Origin: Pseudobdellovibrionaceae bacterium
GTDB taxonomy: Bacteria; Bdellovibrionota; FAC87; UBA2466; JACKAF01
DNA: 64,000 bases
Direction: 5' to 3'
Assembly (NCBI GenBank): GCA_020635235.1
Contig: JACKAF010000001.1
Location: forward strand, 558,001 to 622,000
The translations under genes were made by a program, and so were the position numbers. Shown here piece by piece: positions 1 through 8,607 of the stretch (position 1 is the first letter of the stretch; each line of letters starts with the position of its first letter). Under the pieces are notes generated by a model that saw only the letters and a program-made list of their open reading frames with translations, did not search any database and was not told the DNA's origin.

Positions 1-2214
1 CCGAGTGGGGCCGGGGCGTTTCACCGCCGCTGGTTTTCGGAACGAGGGGTGGATTTAGACGGTCAGGTGCACCGTGTACTGTTTAGAATTCTTTCCAACT
101 ACTTGGATCAAGGTGTAGCGATTTGGCGGATGCCTCATGCCGGCGACACGCTATGGAACGTTATCGGCCGCATCGTCGAAGAGAGTTTCTTGCCCTTCCC
201 GCCCCTCAGCGATCGCCAATGCAAGCGCTTGTTAAAAGGCTCTCCAGACGATGCAATCCGGTTTTGTTTGGAACGCCTTGTAGGAAGTGAGCGCCACTAC
301 GAGGCCTACCTTTTTGAGATGCTCTTAGCGCACACGGGCTGGTCAGGCATGGTAGTGATGACGGAGAATAATCGTTCCTTGCTACTGCCTCGCAAGATCG
401 CTTTGAAAGACATGGTGGCGATCGAGCTGCTACTTGAATATGGTTTTCTCACTCGCGCGTTGGGTAAATTTGATCCTCTAGTTGGTGGGCCTGAACCTGT
501 ACCGACTTTTTCTGTTACTACCAAACCGACGCCTACTTCAATTGAGTCGTTGCAACGTATTTGGCAGGACGCCTTGGAATGGAGTTACTACGAAGATTTG
601 CTTCGCGGACTTCAGCACACTAGCCGTTTGGGGGATCGTTCTCCAAAACAGCCAAAGATGCAGGCATTTTTCTGCATCGATGATCGCGAAACCTCCCTGC
701 GCCGCTATTTAGAAGAAGAGTCTGACAAGTTTGAAACCTGGGGGGTTGCTGGGTTTTTTGGCGTCGACTGGCTATTTCAAAGCGCTGCCGCGGGTGTCCC
801 CACAAAACTGTGTCCCGCTCCCCTGAAGCCGAAACACCTAGTTCGGGAAATTAGAAAACCGGACGCTGGCGCCGTTTTTCGTAAACCCAAGCTATTGCAG
901 TTGCTGCACCTCACACCTTCCAACACTTTGTTTCGGGGGTGGTTGATAACGCAGGTTCTAGGGGTTTGGCACGCGCTACGCCTCGCCTGGCAAGTGTTTC
1001 TGCCTTCGCAAAGCCGCGCGACCGATCAGTCGCTGAGCCAGATTGAACCCTTGGGCGAACTGCAACTACTCAGAGAAGGAGAACAGCAGACCGAAGATGG
1101 CCTGTACCTGGGTTACTCCATGGGAGAAATGGTCGAGCGTGTAGAGGGCGTGCTGAAGAGCACAGGCTGCACCAAAGGATTTTCAGATTTGATGGTTTTT
1201 GTTTCTCACGGTGCGAGCAGCGTCAATAACCCGTACTTTGCGGCGTATGACTGTGGTGCATGTTCCGGGCGCCCCGGGGCCGCCAACGCCCGCGCCATCG
1301 CCTGGATGGCTAACCACCCCACCGTGCGCGAAGGCCTGCGTTCGCGTGGCATCGACATTCCTGATAGCTGCCGCTTTCTGGGAGCTTTTCACGATACGAC
1401 CCGCGACGATGTGACATATTTCAATGCCGAAGAATTGACGGGCACCCACCGCGAGGTTTTTTTGGAATTCAAAAAGCTTATGGACACCGCGCTTCAGCGC
1501 AATGCGCGAGAACGCTGTCGCCGGTTTGATCTCGCGAAGAAAAACCCGTCACCGGCGGAAGCGAGTATCCACGTAAAGCAGCGGGCGACTTCAATCTTTG
1601 AACCCCGCCCAGAGCTTAACCATGCGACGAACTCGTCTTGCATCATCGCTAGACGAGATCTTACCCGAGGGCTCTTCCTGGATAGAAGGGCCTTTTTGAA
1701 CTCCTATGACCCTGAAGCGGATCCATCCGGAAACATTCTCCAGGGGATTCTCTCGGCTGCAATCCCCGTTTGTGGCGGTATCAACCTCGAATACTTTTTC
1801 TCACGGATGGATAGCACAGTTTATGGTTCGGGCACCAAGCTGCCTCACAATGTGATGGGTCTCATCGGGGTTGCCAATGGCACTGAGGGAGATTTGTTGA
1901 CGGGTCTTCCCACTCAAATGACGGAGCTACACGATCCTGTACGCATTCTGATGGTAGTGGAGCAGAAACCCGAGATTGTGTTGGATGTGCTGCGCCGAAA
2001 CCCGAATCTGATGGAATGGGTAAGAAACGAGTGGGTAAAGTTTACCTGTATTCACCCGGAAGAAAAAACGGCTTATGTGTTTCAGGGAACGGAGTTTGTC
2101 CCTGCGGGAATTGATGCCTCGACACCCGTGAAGAGCGTGAGCCGATCCGAGGAAATCTTCGAAGGGAAAAGCACCCCCGTTCCTGTGCACTTGGTTGAGA
2201 GGAAAAAGTCATGA
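1..2214 (+). CDS. dabA: DabA (DUF2309) inorganic carbon transporter subunit, 5' truncated
   Basis: The reading frame is open to the left edge of the window, so the N-terminus is missing; a GTG at 49 is internal. DabA is the cytoplasmic zinc-binding, beta-carbonic-anhydrase-like subunit of the DAB system, which hydrates CO2 vectorially to bicarbonate using an ion gradient. The zinc-site pattern is visible: a Cys-x-Asp at bases 673-681 (C-I-D-D-R-E) and a Ser-His-Gly whose His, at 1207-1209, lies 15 residues before the Cys of D-C-G-A-C, the spacing known for characterised DabA. It overlaps dabB by ATGA, so the two are translationally coupled. Family assignment is firm; the transported ion is unknown. 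Confidence 0.93.
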   Translation, partial: PSGAGAFHRRWFSERGVDLDGQVHRVLFRILSNYLDQGVAIWRMPHAGDTLWNVIGRIVEESFLPFPPLSDRQCKRLLKGSPDDAIRFCLERLVGSERHYEAYLFEMLLAHTGWSGMVVMTENNRSLLLPRKIALKDMVAIELLLEYGFLTRALGKFDPLVGGPEPVPTFSVTTKPTPTSIESLQRIWQDALEWSYYEDLLRGLQHTSRLGDRSPKQPKMQAFFCIDDRETSLRRYLEEESDKFETWGVAGFFGVDWLFQSAAAGVPTKLCPAPLKPKHLVREIRKPDAGAVFRKPKLLQLLHLTPSNTLFRGWLITQVLGVWHALRLAWQVFLPSQSRATDQSLSQIEPLGELQLLREGEQQTEDGLYLGYSMGEMVERVEGVLKSTGCTKGFSDLMVFVSHGASSVNNPYFAAYDCGACSGRPGAANARAIAWMANHPTVREGLRSRGIDIPDSCRFLGAFHDTTRDDVTYFNAEELTGTHREVFLEFKKLMDTALQRNARERCRRFDLAKKNPSPAEASIHVKQRATSIFEPRPELNHATNSSCIIARRDLTRGLFLDRRAFLNSYDPEADPSGNILQGILSAAIPVCGGINLEYFFSRMDSTVYGSGTKLPHNVMGLIGVANGTEGDLLTGLPTQMTELHDPVRILMVVEQKPEIVLDVLRRNPNLMEWVRNEWVKFTCIHPEEKTAYVFQGTEFVPAGIDASTPVKSVSRSEEIFEGKSTPVPVHLVERKKS

Positions 2215-4058
2215 GTTACTTGGTTGCGGCCTCGCTAGGACTCCCGCTGGTAGGGTGTGTGCTCGTTTACCTGCTCGGTAGTAGGCGAGAAAAGACAACG
2301 TCTCAAGTTGTGCGGCTCTTCACTACTTTGATCGTGTGTACGGTAACGGCACTGGTGGTCTTGTGGGTGAAAGAGGGTGCTGAGGCGCTGGAGTGGGACC
2401 TAGGAATTCTCTATGAAAGCCCGCGCTACCATTTCCCGCTTTTTGTCTATTTGGATTCAATCGGTATTGTATTTTTGGCGACGACGGCCTATTTGACCGC
2501 CATCATTGTGCGGTTTTCACGCTACTATATGCACCGTGAGAGTGGCTATGCTCGCTTCTTTTCGACCATTTTCCTCTTTCTTTTTGGAATGAACGTTCTC
2601 GTGTTTGCGGGGACAATTGATCTTCTGTTTGCGGGATGGGAGATCGTTGGAATTTCATCATTTCTGCTTGTCGCGTTTTACCGGGAACGTTCTACTCCAG
2701 TCCGCAATGCCCTCGTTGTGTACGCGGTTTACCGTGTGTGCGACGTCGGGGTGTTGTTGGGAGCCTGGATGGCGCACACGATTTGGCATGAGGTCCAGAA
2801 TTTCTCTGAGCTGGCCTCCGCTGTTGCCACCGCAAGCCCCGAGACCGGTTCGGCACTGACATTCATGAGTTTCCTGATACTATTGGCTGCTTGCGGGAAG
2901 TCGGGCCAGTTTCCTTTTAGCTTTTGGGTACCGCGCGCCATGGAAGGCCCCACCCCATCGAGCGCTATTTTCTACGGGGCCATTTCCATACACTGCGGAG
3001 TGTTTTTGCTTCTTCGAATGTACCCCCTTTGGCATTCCATTCCGGTTGCTGTTTGGGTGACAGGTATGGTTGGGGCGGTGACCGTGGTGCTAAGCACCCT
3101 GTCAGGCCGTGCTCAGTCTAATATTAAAGGACAAATTGGCTACGCCTCGGTCACTCAGGTAGGACTCATGCTGATCGAACTCGCTATAGGTTTTCCAAAG
3201 TTGGCACTCATTCATTTTGTCGCGAACGCAGGGCTGCGCTGTTACCAACTTCTCGTTTCGCCTTCAGTCGTCGTGCAAATTCTTCGAATGCAGAGTTCAG
3301 CGGGTAGCGATCTCACTTTGTCGGAATGGTCGACTGAACGCTGGCTTCCCAATCGTTTGCGTACCAGCTTGTACGCCCTGGCTTTTAACGAAGGCTATTT
3401 GTTAGAGGGTGTGCGGCTACTTTGTGTTCTTCCTCTGCGCGCTACCGGTGAACTTGTACACCGGGTTGATAAAACCGGCGGGCGAATTATCGGGGTGGTT
3501 CTGGCAGTGGGTTTTGTTTTTGTTGCCGCATCCGGGCTCTCGGCAATTTGGCTTGGTGGGCTGGCCGCCGGGCTGATGGTTCTAGCCTCGCTTAGTGCTT
3601 TTGCCGAGTCCAAGTCTGCTGTGCGGGCTTGGAATGCGGTAGGGTTTAGCTGTTTGTTTGCCGGGATCGCCGTTTTCTTGATGGACGGACAGTGGAGCAA
3701 GGATTTTGCCTTGTACTTCTCCGGTGTCGTACCCCCATGGTTTGTGGGCTTGTTTCTCGTAAGGTATTTTTCAAAGAGTATGGATTTTGCGAGAGCCGAG
3801 TTTCACGGAAAAGTCAGGGAAGATAGTTTTGCGGCGCTGCTACTTTTCTTGTGCGTACTTGGCCTTGCCGGTTTTCCGATAGGCCCCTCCTTTGTGGGTG
3901 AGGACGCTCTTTTGTTCCATTCCGTGGGGAACAGCGTGTGGCTAGCCGGAATTCTGACTTTCGGCTTTGTCGTAAACGGAATAACACTGGCGCGTCTTTT
4001 CAGTAAGATCTGTTTTGGCCCCGAGCTACCCGCAGAGGCTGACGTCGCTATTCGCTAG
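2211..4058 (+). CDS. dabB: DabB, NuoL/MrpA-like membrane subunit
   Basis: This 615-residue polytopic protein belongs to the proton-conducting membrane transporter family (NuoL/ND5/MrpA). Many hydrophobic helices are visible, including the conserved core around bases 2880-3130 with the lysine-containing segment G-K-S-G-Q-F-P-F-S-F-W-V-P-R-A-M, typical of ND5-like antiporter subunits. The ATG overlaps the dabA stop as ATGA. Alone, this family would suggest complex I or Mrp, but there are no nuo or mrp genes nearby and the partner is a DUF2309 protein, so DabB is the better call. In the cell it should form the ion channel that energises DabA. The stop shares CTAG with the convergent acetyltransferase. 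Confidence 0.9.
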   Translation: MSYLVAASLGLPLVGCVLVYLLGSRREKTTSQVVRLFTTLIVCTVTALVVLWVKEGAEALEWDLGILYESPRYHFPLFVYLDSIGIVFLATTAYLTAIIVRFSRYYMHRESGYARFFSTIFLFLFGMNVLVFAGTIDLLFAGWEIVGISSFLLVAFYRERSTPVRNALVVYAVYRVCDVGVLLGAWMAHTIWHEVQNFSELASAVATASPETGSALTFMSFLILLAACGKSGQFPFSFWVPRAMEGPTPSSAIFYGAISIHCGVFLLLRMYPLWHSIPVAVWVTGMVGAVTVVLSTLSGRAQSNIKGQIGYASVTQVGLMLIELAIGFPKLALIHFVANAGLRCYQLLVSPSVVVQILRMQSSAGSDLTLSEWSTERWLPNRLRTSLYALAFNEGYLLEGVRLLCVLPLRATGELVHRVDKTGGRIIGVVLAVGFVFVAASGLSAIWLGGLAAGLMVLASLSAFAESKSAVRAWNAVGFSCLFAGIAVFLMDGQWSKDFALYFSGVVPPWFVGLFLVRYFSKSMDFARAEFHGKVREDSFAALLLFLCVLGLAGFPIGPSFVGEDALLFHSVGNSVWLAGILTFGFVVNGITLARLFSKICFGPELPAEADVAIR

Positions 4059-4525
4059 CCACTAAGCCTCTTGTTGAGGTGAAGTGTTGCCACCCGGTAG
4101 CCGCTACTTTCATACAGGCGCCTTGCCGTGTGGTTATCTTCAAATACGTTCAGCCACAAGACGCGGCTACCGAGTTTTTGAGCGTGCAGCTCCAATGCTG
4201 CGAGTAAAAGCTTCCCAAAACCCTTTCCCCGCTGCGATGGCTCTACCTGAATCATGTATAGAAAACTCTCTCCGGTGCTAGCGTCCACGAAGATCCAACC
4301 GTCACCAACTGGTTTGCCGGCCACTTCTCCCTTGAAGAAGTAATGTCCCGGAGTCGCTTGGCCTTCAGGTAGAAGTTTTTTGTATTTGTCTTCCACAACC
4401 GACTTGCTTTCTTCCAAGCTTAAGTAATCGGTGACGGCTCTTTGTTTTGCGAAATCTTCTTTGTTTGCTGTGCAAAAGCTTTCAAACTCTTCGGGCGACA
4501 TGGACCGCAGGTTGATACTAGTCAT
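4055..4525 (-). CDS. GNAT-family N-acetyltransferase
   Basis: This 156-residue protein has the acetyl-CoA-binding motif A, R-G-K-G-F-G (Q/RxxGxG/A), after a Q-V-E-P strand, and the C-terminal N-x-x-A-R-R-L-Y-E-S-S-G-Y-R motif B that closes GNAT domains. I chose the ATG at 4525 because AGAGGA lies just upstream; a longer frame to 4591 lacks such a signal and adds unconserved residues. It should transfer acetyl from acetyl-CoA to an amine of a small molecule or protein N-terminus; the substrate cannot be read from sequence. It is convergent with dabB, with the two TAG stops sharing one CTAG. Confidence 0.85.
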   Translation of the reverse strand: MTSINLRSMSPEEFESFCTANKEDFAKQRAVTDYLSLEESKSVVEDKYKKLLPEGQATPGHYFFKGEVAGKPVGDGWIFVDASTGESFLYMIQVEPSQRGKGFGKLLLAALELHAQKLGSRVLWLNVFEDNHTARRLYESSGYRVATLHLNKRLSG

Positions 4526-4625
4526 CTTGTCCTCTTCAAAGAAGCATCGCCAAAGCTGCGGGCCTTGGCAACCTCCTTTCCTCCCGGCCACCCTCGGGTG
4601 ACCGGGAGCGCGAAGAGGAACGGGA

Positions 4626-5300
4626 TTATCTACACCGCCGCCATTTAATTCCGTAGACGTGTGTGAGCTCGCCGTCGATGGAGTCGATAGTCATCAACGC
4701 CTGACTAGAGCCACGCGCTTGCACGCGGATCTGGGTGTTGAGATTCAACGCGCGACTCAGTCCGCACGGTGAATACACCACCGCATCTACACCCAGTTTG
4801 TCTCGGATATGGTAGTCGTCGTCAAAGGGCCCACGCATTGTGGTTTGCAGAGACGGTCCTACTCGTTGGCCTTGGAAGTAGTAGTTGGTCTTCTGCGTGC
4901 CAGTTGCCCCTCGATCGATGCTGGCGTATCCCCGATAATCCACATCGACGATCGTGTACGACCACCCTTGTGGAAACCGCAAGTCCACTGCCAGCTGACA
5001 GTTCTTACGCGACTCACGGAGCGGAACACCTGGGCCTGCTTCTACGACATAGGAGTCGAAAAGCAGTGTGAAGGCTTTGGCGTCCGGCGCGAGACTCTCA
5101 GATACGGTTCCCGCTGGGCAACCCGTGCCCGCGTAAGCGATGCTCTTGATAGAGACCGTACTCGGATCGGGTCCTTCGTCGGGATCATCCGGCATGACGA
5201 TTATCCCTGCATGCACACTGGTCGTGACTAAAAAAAACACCGCAAACCATCCCACATGCCATGGGTGAGCGCGGTCGTTCCCCTTAACTTCATATTCCAT
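4626..5300 (-). CDS. Secreted DUF4360 protein
   Basis: This 224-residue protein has an N-terminal hydrophobic signal ending near V-H-A, then a DUF4360 domain: G-T-G-C-P-A-G-T-V-S near the start, a central K-N-C, D-Y-R-G-Y-A-S-I, a G-P-F-D-D-D-Y segment, N-L-N-T-Q-I and the terminal D-S-I-D-G...W-R-R-C. Four or more conserved cysteines suggest disulfides in an extracytoplasmic protein. The ATG is preceded by AGGAG at good distance. Function of DUF4360 is unknown; the family occurs in fungi and bacteria. A paralogue is divergently transcribed 281 bases away (from 5582), making a divergent pair. Confidence 0.85.
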   Translation of the reverse strand: MEYEVKGNDRAHPWHVGWFAVFFLVTTSVHAGIIVMPDDPDEGPDPSTVSIKSIAYAGTGCPAGTVSESLAPDAKAFTLLFDSYVVEAGPGVPLRESRKNCQLAVDLRFPQGWSYTIVDVDYRGYASIDRGATGTQKTNYYFQGQRVGPSLQTTMRGPFDDDYHIRDKLGVDAVVYSPCGLSRALNLNTQIRVQARGSSQALMTIDSIDGELTHVYGIKWRRCR

Positions 5301-5581
5301 AGGTTCTCCTTTTTTTGTGTGTTTTGTCCTAGTCGTATCCGCCCCGACCGGCGCGGATTGAGCTGTCCTGCTTTTTTGGAGAGCAAAGCACGTGCCAAAG
5401 TTTTTTAATCGCGTTTCCGCACGGCGGGTGGCAAATCGCCACCAGATCGGAAGACGCCGGGGTCAGGTGACTTGGTAAAACTTTCCGAAAGCAAATGACG
5501 GGCTGCGTGTGATGTTTGGTCCGGCATTTGCTTTTAGTGTGGATGAGGCCTTAGTGGGGAGGCTTTGGGAACGGGGGAAAA
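5301..5581. promoter_or_regulatory. Divergent intergenic region between the two DUF4360 genes
   Basis: This 281-base spacer must hold promoters for both divergent DUF4360 genes. A clear inverted repeat lies at 5427-5443 (GGTGGC, five-base loop, GCCACC). It could be an operator or an RNA hairpin in one leader. I see no convincing -35/-10 pair. The side next to the minus-strand gene is rich in T on the plus strand. Confidence 0.4.
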
Positions 5582-6394
5582 ATGAGGAGAGCAGTCTATG
5601 CAGTCTTGGTACTTGTGTGCGCTTTGGCTATCGGCGAGAGCCCGCCAACAGGATCGATACAAATAAAGAGCTTCAACTACTCGGGGAGTGGGTGTTCGCA
5701 AGGTTCAGTGAGTGCGTTGCTGTCCCCAGATGGGGAGGCGATAACCCTTCTCTTTGATGATTATGTGGTAGATAGCAGTGATTCGCCAGCGCCACTTACC
5801 ATGAAGAATTGCAACATAGGTTTTACTCTCTCCGCGCCGGCGGGGTGGGAGTACGCGCTATTAGGCATTGAGTATCGAGGCTACGCCGATTTGGAAGAAG
5901 GCGTGAGCGGCTACCATTCGAGTCAGTACGGTTTTGGGACGCTACCCAAACGCGTGAGATTGGGAGCCATGGAACTCGAGGGACCCTACACAGATGATTA
6001 CGTGCGTGTTGTGGAGCTTCCTATTAGCGAGCGCAATTGGTCGTCCTGTCAGGGGGGAAATCCGGTACTGCATCTCAACACCCAACTGTGGGTAAAACGT
6101 GAACATACGCCCCCAGGGCGGAATCGATCGCGCAATCCCAGAAACGGGAACCGCAACAAGGACACCGCTCTCCGTCCCGAAGGGCTTATAACGTTGGACT
6201 CTCTTGATGGGCATGTCATGGAAGATTACAAAATTGAATGGCGCCGTTGCTCGCCGTCAAATCGCCCGGGACGTCCTGATCATCCCGACCGCCCAGAACA
6301 CCCAGGCCATCCCGATCACCGGGAACCACCGAAACCGCCGGAGCGCCCGCAACGCCCGGAGCGTCCTCCGGTCCGACCAGGTCGAGGGCGTTAG
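5582..6394 (+). CDS. Secreted DUF4360 protein with proline-rich charged tail
   Basis: This 270-residue protein has a cleavable signal peptide (residues about 1-19), then a DUF4360 domain with the same landmarks as its divergent neighbour: G-S-G-C-S-Q-G-S-V-S, K-N-C, E-Y-R-G-Y-A-D-L, G-P-Y-T-D-D-Y, L-N-T-Q-L and D-S-L-D-G...W-R-R-C. Unlike the neighbour it carries an insert of Arg/Asn-rich residues before the last motif and a tail from about residue 227 made of R-P/H-P/D-H-P dipeptide-like repeats (P, H, R, D, E only). Such a tail may contact the cell wall or metals; that is inference. G-rich sequence before the ATG serves as weak SD. Confidence 0.82.
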   Translation: MRRAVYAVLVLVCALAIGESPPTGSIQIKSFNYSGSGCSQGSVSALLSPDGEAITLLFDDYVVDSSDSPAPLTMKNCNIGFTLSAPAGWEYALLGIEYRGYADLEEGVSGYHSSQYGFGTLPKRVRLGAMELEGPYTDDYVRVVELPISERNWSSCQGGNPVLHLNTQLWVKREHTPPGRNRSRNPRNGNRNKDTALRPEGLITLDSLDGHVMEDYKIEWRRCSPSNRPGRPDHPDRPEHPGHPDHREPPKPPERPQRPERPPVRPGRGR

Positions 6395-7092
6395 GGAGTA
6401 AGCATTTCGCGCAGTTCTTTTGTGGCCATGTGGCGGTTCCAACGAACGGTGGTGGAAGGGATGTTTAGGATGATCGCAATATCGTCATCCGTGAGTCCCA
6501 ACAGTGCAAGACTTACCACTTGCTTGCGCCGCACAGTTTTCAATGACGGAATGGCATTAAATACGGCTTCGCGATCAATTTGGAAAACGTCTGGATCCTC
6601 TGCGATGTTGCGCCCGTCATCTGGAAAGTCCATGAGGCCAGTTTCGTCTACAAATTGAGCGCGAATTTGTCTCTGCCGATTTCTCCGGCGCAGCCAGCTT
6701 GTCATTTCGTTGTGCGCGATCCGGTAGACCCAAGGCATGAGTTTCCGACTGGTGTCGAACTTGGAAGCATTTTCGTAGATCTTTATCAGAGTAATCTGAG
6801 TGAGATCGTCGGCTTGATCGCGAATCAAGTTTCCCTGTCCACTAAAAAAACGTACCAACGGGGGAACCAGTCGCGGGACGAGCGAGTCCCAAACTTGGTC
6901 TCGGCCTGCAAGGATTTGCTGCATCATCCATTCGAGGCTTTGCCCTTCCGCCTCGGCGTGCTCAGCGCACGGCTTAGGGCCGTAGTGCTCTAGCGCCGCA
7001 AGCTGAGTACAGAACAGGACGCAAATTGTGAGCAACCAGGATTTCCGCATGAGCTTTACGCATAGCACGATATAACGGTCGAGCGCTATCAC
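6391..7092 (-). CDS. ECF-like sigma-70 factor with hydrophobic N-terminal extension
   Basis: The C-terminal two thirds are a sigma-70 region 2 (about residues 70-135: D-L-T-Q-I-T-L-I-K-I-Y, W-V-Y-R-I-A-H-N-E-M) and a region 4 helix-turn-helix (about 175-230, with T-D-D-D-I-A-I-I-L-N-I-P). It should direct RNA polymerase to a specific promoter set. The unusual part is the first ~55 residues, which contain a signal-peptide-like hydrophobic stretch starting M-R-K-S-W-L-L. I keep the GTG at 7092 because an AGGGA Shine-Dalgarno overlaps the stop of the upstream regulator, nine bases away, so the extension is probably translated. The alternative Met-Met at 6927 has no good SD. A membrane-attached sigma factor is possible. 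Confidence 0.75.
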   Translation of the reverse strand: MIALDRYIVLCVKLMRKSWLLTICVLFCTQLAALEHYGPKPCAEHAEAEGQSLEWMMQQILAGRDQVWDSLVPRLVPPLVRFFSGQGNLIRDQADDLTQITLIKIYENASKFDTSRKLMPWVYRIAHNEMTSWLRRRNRQRQIRAQFVDETGLMDFPDDGRNIAEDPDVFQIDREAVFNAIPSLKTVRRKQVVSLALLGLTDDDIAIILNIPSTTVRWNRHMATKELREMLTP

Positions 7093-7101
7093 AAGAATTC
7101 C

Positions 7102-7824
7102 CTAATGAATGGCTGGTGAGGGACTTTGTTCGGCGAGGAGCCAGGCGCGGAACATGTAGCCGGTGCCGTGGACCGTATGTAGCAGCTCGGCAGGTGCACC
7201 TATTTTTTTGAACTTGGCGCGCAACCGCGAAACCGTAATATCCATCACGCGTGTCGTTGCGTTGCGCGAACCCCAGACCACACGCAAGAGTTCCCGCTTA
7301 TGTACCGGTCTGTCGGCGTTTCGGATAAGGTGAACCAGCACGTTGAATTCGCTTTGGGTCAAATCGAGATAGTCACGGTTCCACATCACGTAGCCGGTAT
7401 CCGCATCCACCCTGAGCGGCCCGACGATGTAGGGGTGTTCGGTACTTCGTTCGGCGGCTTCCATGGGTACAAAAAAGATGACTTGCACCATCCGGCCTTC
7501 CAGAGACAAAGTCCTTCCGGCAATGCACTCAATGCAGAGGTTTATGGAATCCCCTAGGATCACCCGACTAGTCCACCGACGCTTACCGCGCTCTGCCTGG
7601 AGTGTAGTGATGAAGTCTTTTTGGACTGATGCCCGATCGAGGCCACTGAGCTTGGCCACACGGTCCCAGAGCTGGTAGAGGCCAGGGGTTCCGTAGAGCA
7701 CACTGCCGTCCACGCCGACGATCGCCGTGGCGATATCGGAAGGTTCAAGCATGGCTGCGAGATCCCCCACGCTGAGGGCGCAATTGAGATTTTTTATGGA
7801 GTGTTCCATTAATGCTACAGGCAC
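7102..7824 (-). CDS. OmpR/PhoB-type winged-helix regulator without receiver domain
   Basis: The C-terminal ~95 residues are a Trans_reg_C winged helix: Y-L-D-L-T-Q-S-E-F-N-V-L-V-H-L, a V-H-K-R-E-L-L-R-V-V-W recognition region, V-M-D-I-T-V-S-R-L-R-A-K and the closing V-H-G-T-G-Y-M-F. The N-terminal ~130 residues show no phosphorylatable receiver aspartate pattern; they look like a PAS-type sensor domain (E-P-S-D-I-A-T-A-I-V-G-V-D-G-S-V-L-Y). The start is uncertain: GTG at 7824 or ATG at 7809, neither with a strong SD. The gene sits nine bases upstream of the sigma-factor gene, so the two are probably cotranscribed and act in one response. Confidence 0.78.
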   Translation of the reverse strand: MPVALMEHSIKNLNCALSVGDLAAMLEPSDIATAIVGVDGSVLYGTPGLYQLWDRVAKLSGLDRASVQKDFITTLQAERGKRRWTSRVILGDSINLCIECIAGRTLSLEGRMVQVIFFVPMEAAERSTEHPYIVGPLRVDADTGYVMWNRDYLDLTQSEFNVLVHLIRNADRPVHKRELLRVVWGSRNATTRVMDITVSRLRAKFKKIGAPAELLHTVHGTGYMFRAWLLAEQSPSPAIH

Positions 7825-7986
7825 TCTGTACCCGTAACAGAAAAATTTTTCAAGTCACCAAGCTGCCTGGCTTGAGAAAAAGTCTACGATTTCAGCAGTT
7901 TTGGTCGGGAATTTTTTGGGGCCTGCCGCGGGTGTTCCGCGCTTGATCCACGCCCCGTTTTTTTGATACTCGGTACTCACCCTAAG

Positions 7987-8550
7987 ATGAAGACACTGTT
8001 TTTAAGTCTAATCCTGCTCCTAAGCTCCCTGGCTGCTTTTTCGGCCGAGGTGCCTAGTATCCCTACGCGTTTTGTGTGCGCCCGGCGAATGGGGCTGGAG
8101 GCTACAGCGGGGGCTGAGCAGGTGAGCGCCCAATCCATTGTTGAGAGAATGAACGAGGCCTTGCTCCGGGACCTTATTGGGAACCGGATAGCGGGCTTGC
8201 TCTTTGATTTTGCGATGAGAACCCAGCCGCTACACCCTGAACTAAGGGGCCCGGATCTTTCGCAGCGGGCGACGGCGATCTTTCATGGGTATGCCCTGGC
8301 GTGCGTCGGACTCGCCGGTGCGGCGATTGCGGATCTGGAATTTGACGACAAGGTAAAAGTCTACCGTGAGTTTGCCGCCGCCACTCTCGATTTGAATGCG
8401 CTTGCCGATCACCAGTCGGCCCCTTGGTATTCCGACGCGACTGTTTTTAGGGCCTCCGAGGTGAGCGCCGGTGACCTTTTCCCAAGTGATGAAGAAAAGC
8501 TCGCCGAGTGGATTGAGCTTGCGGTGCAGTGGCATCTTAGCCGCAACTAA
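7987..8550 (+). CDS. Secreted protein of unknown function
   Basis: This 187-residue protein begins with a clear signal peptide (M-K-T-L-F-L-S-L..., cleavage near F-S-A-E). The mature part is mostly helical by composition, with one Cys in the first part (V-C-A-R-R) and another near the middle (A-C-V-G-L-A-G-A). I recognise no family. I chose the ATG at 7987 over an upstream TTG because it starts the signal peptide. It lies 57 bases before cydA on the same strand and could be cotranscribed, but a role in cytochrome bd assembly is only speculation. Confidence 0.7.
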   Translation: MKTLFLSLILLLSSLAAFSAEVPSIPTRFVCARRMGLEATAGAEQVSAQSIVERMNEALLRDLIGNRIAGLLFDFAMRTQPLHPELRGPDLSQRATAIFHGYALACVGLAGAAIADLEFDDKVKVYREFAAATLDLNALADHQSAPWYSDATVFRASEVSAGDLFPSDEEKLAEWIELAVQWHLSRN

Positions 8551-8607
8551 GACAATTGAGATACGATGGTAGTTGTCCCCACTGAGACCTAAGGGTAACC
8601 TAAGTGC

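Noticed and set aside
8551..8607. FNR/ANR-type site before cydA
   Set aside because: TTGAG-N-ACGAT only weakly resembles TTGAT-N4-ATCAA; the GACAA...TTGTC repeat is too far apart to support a site.
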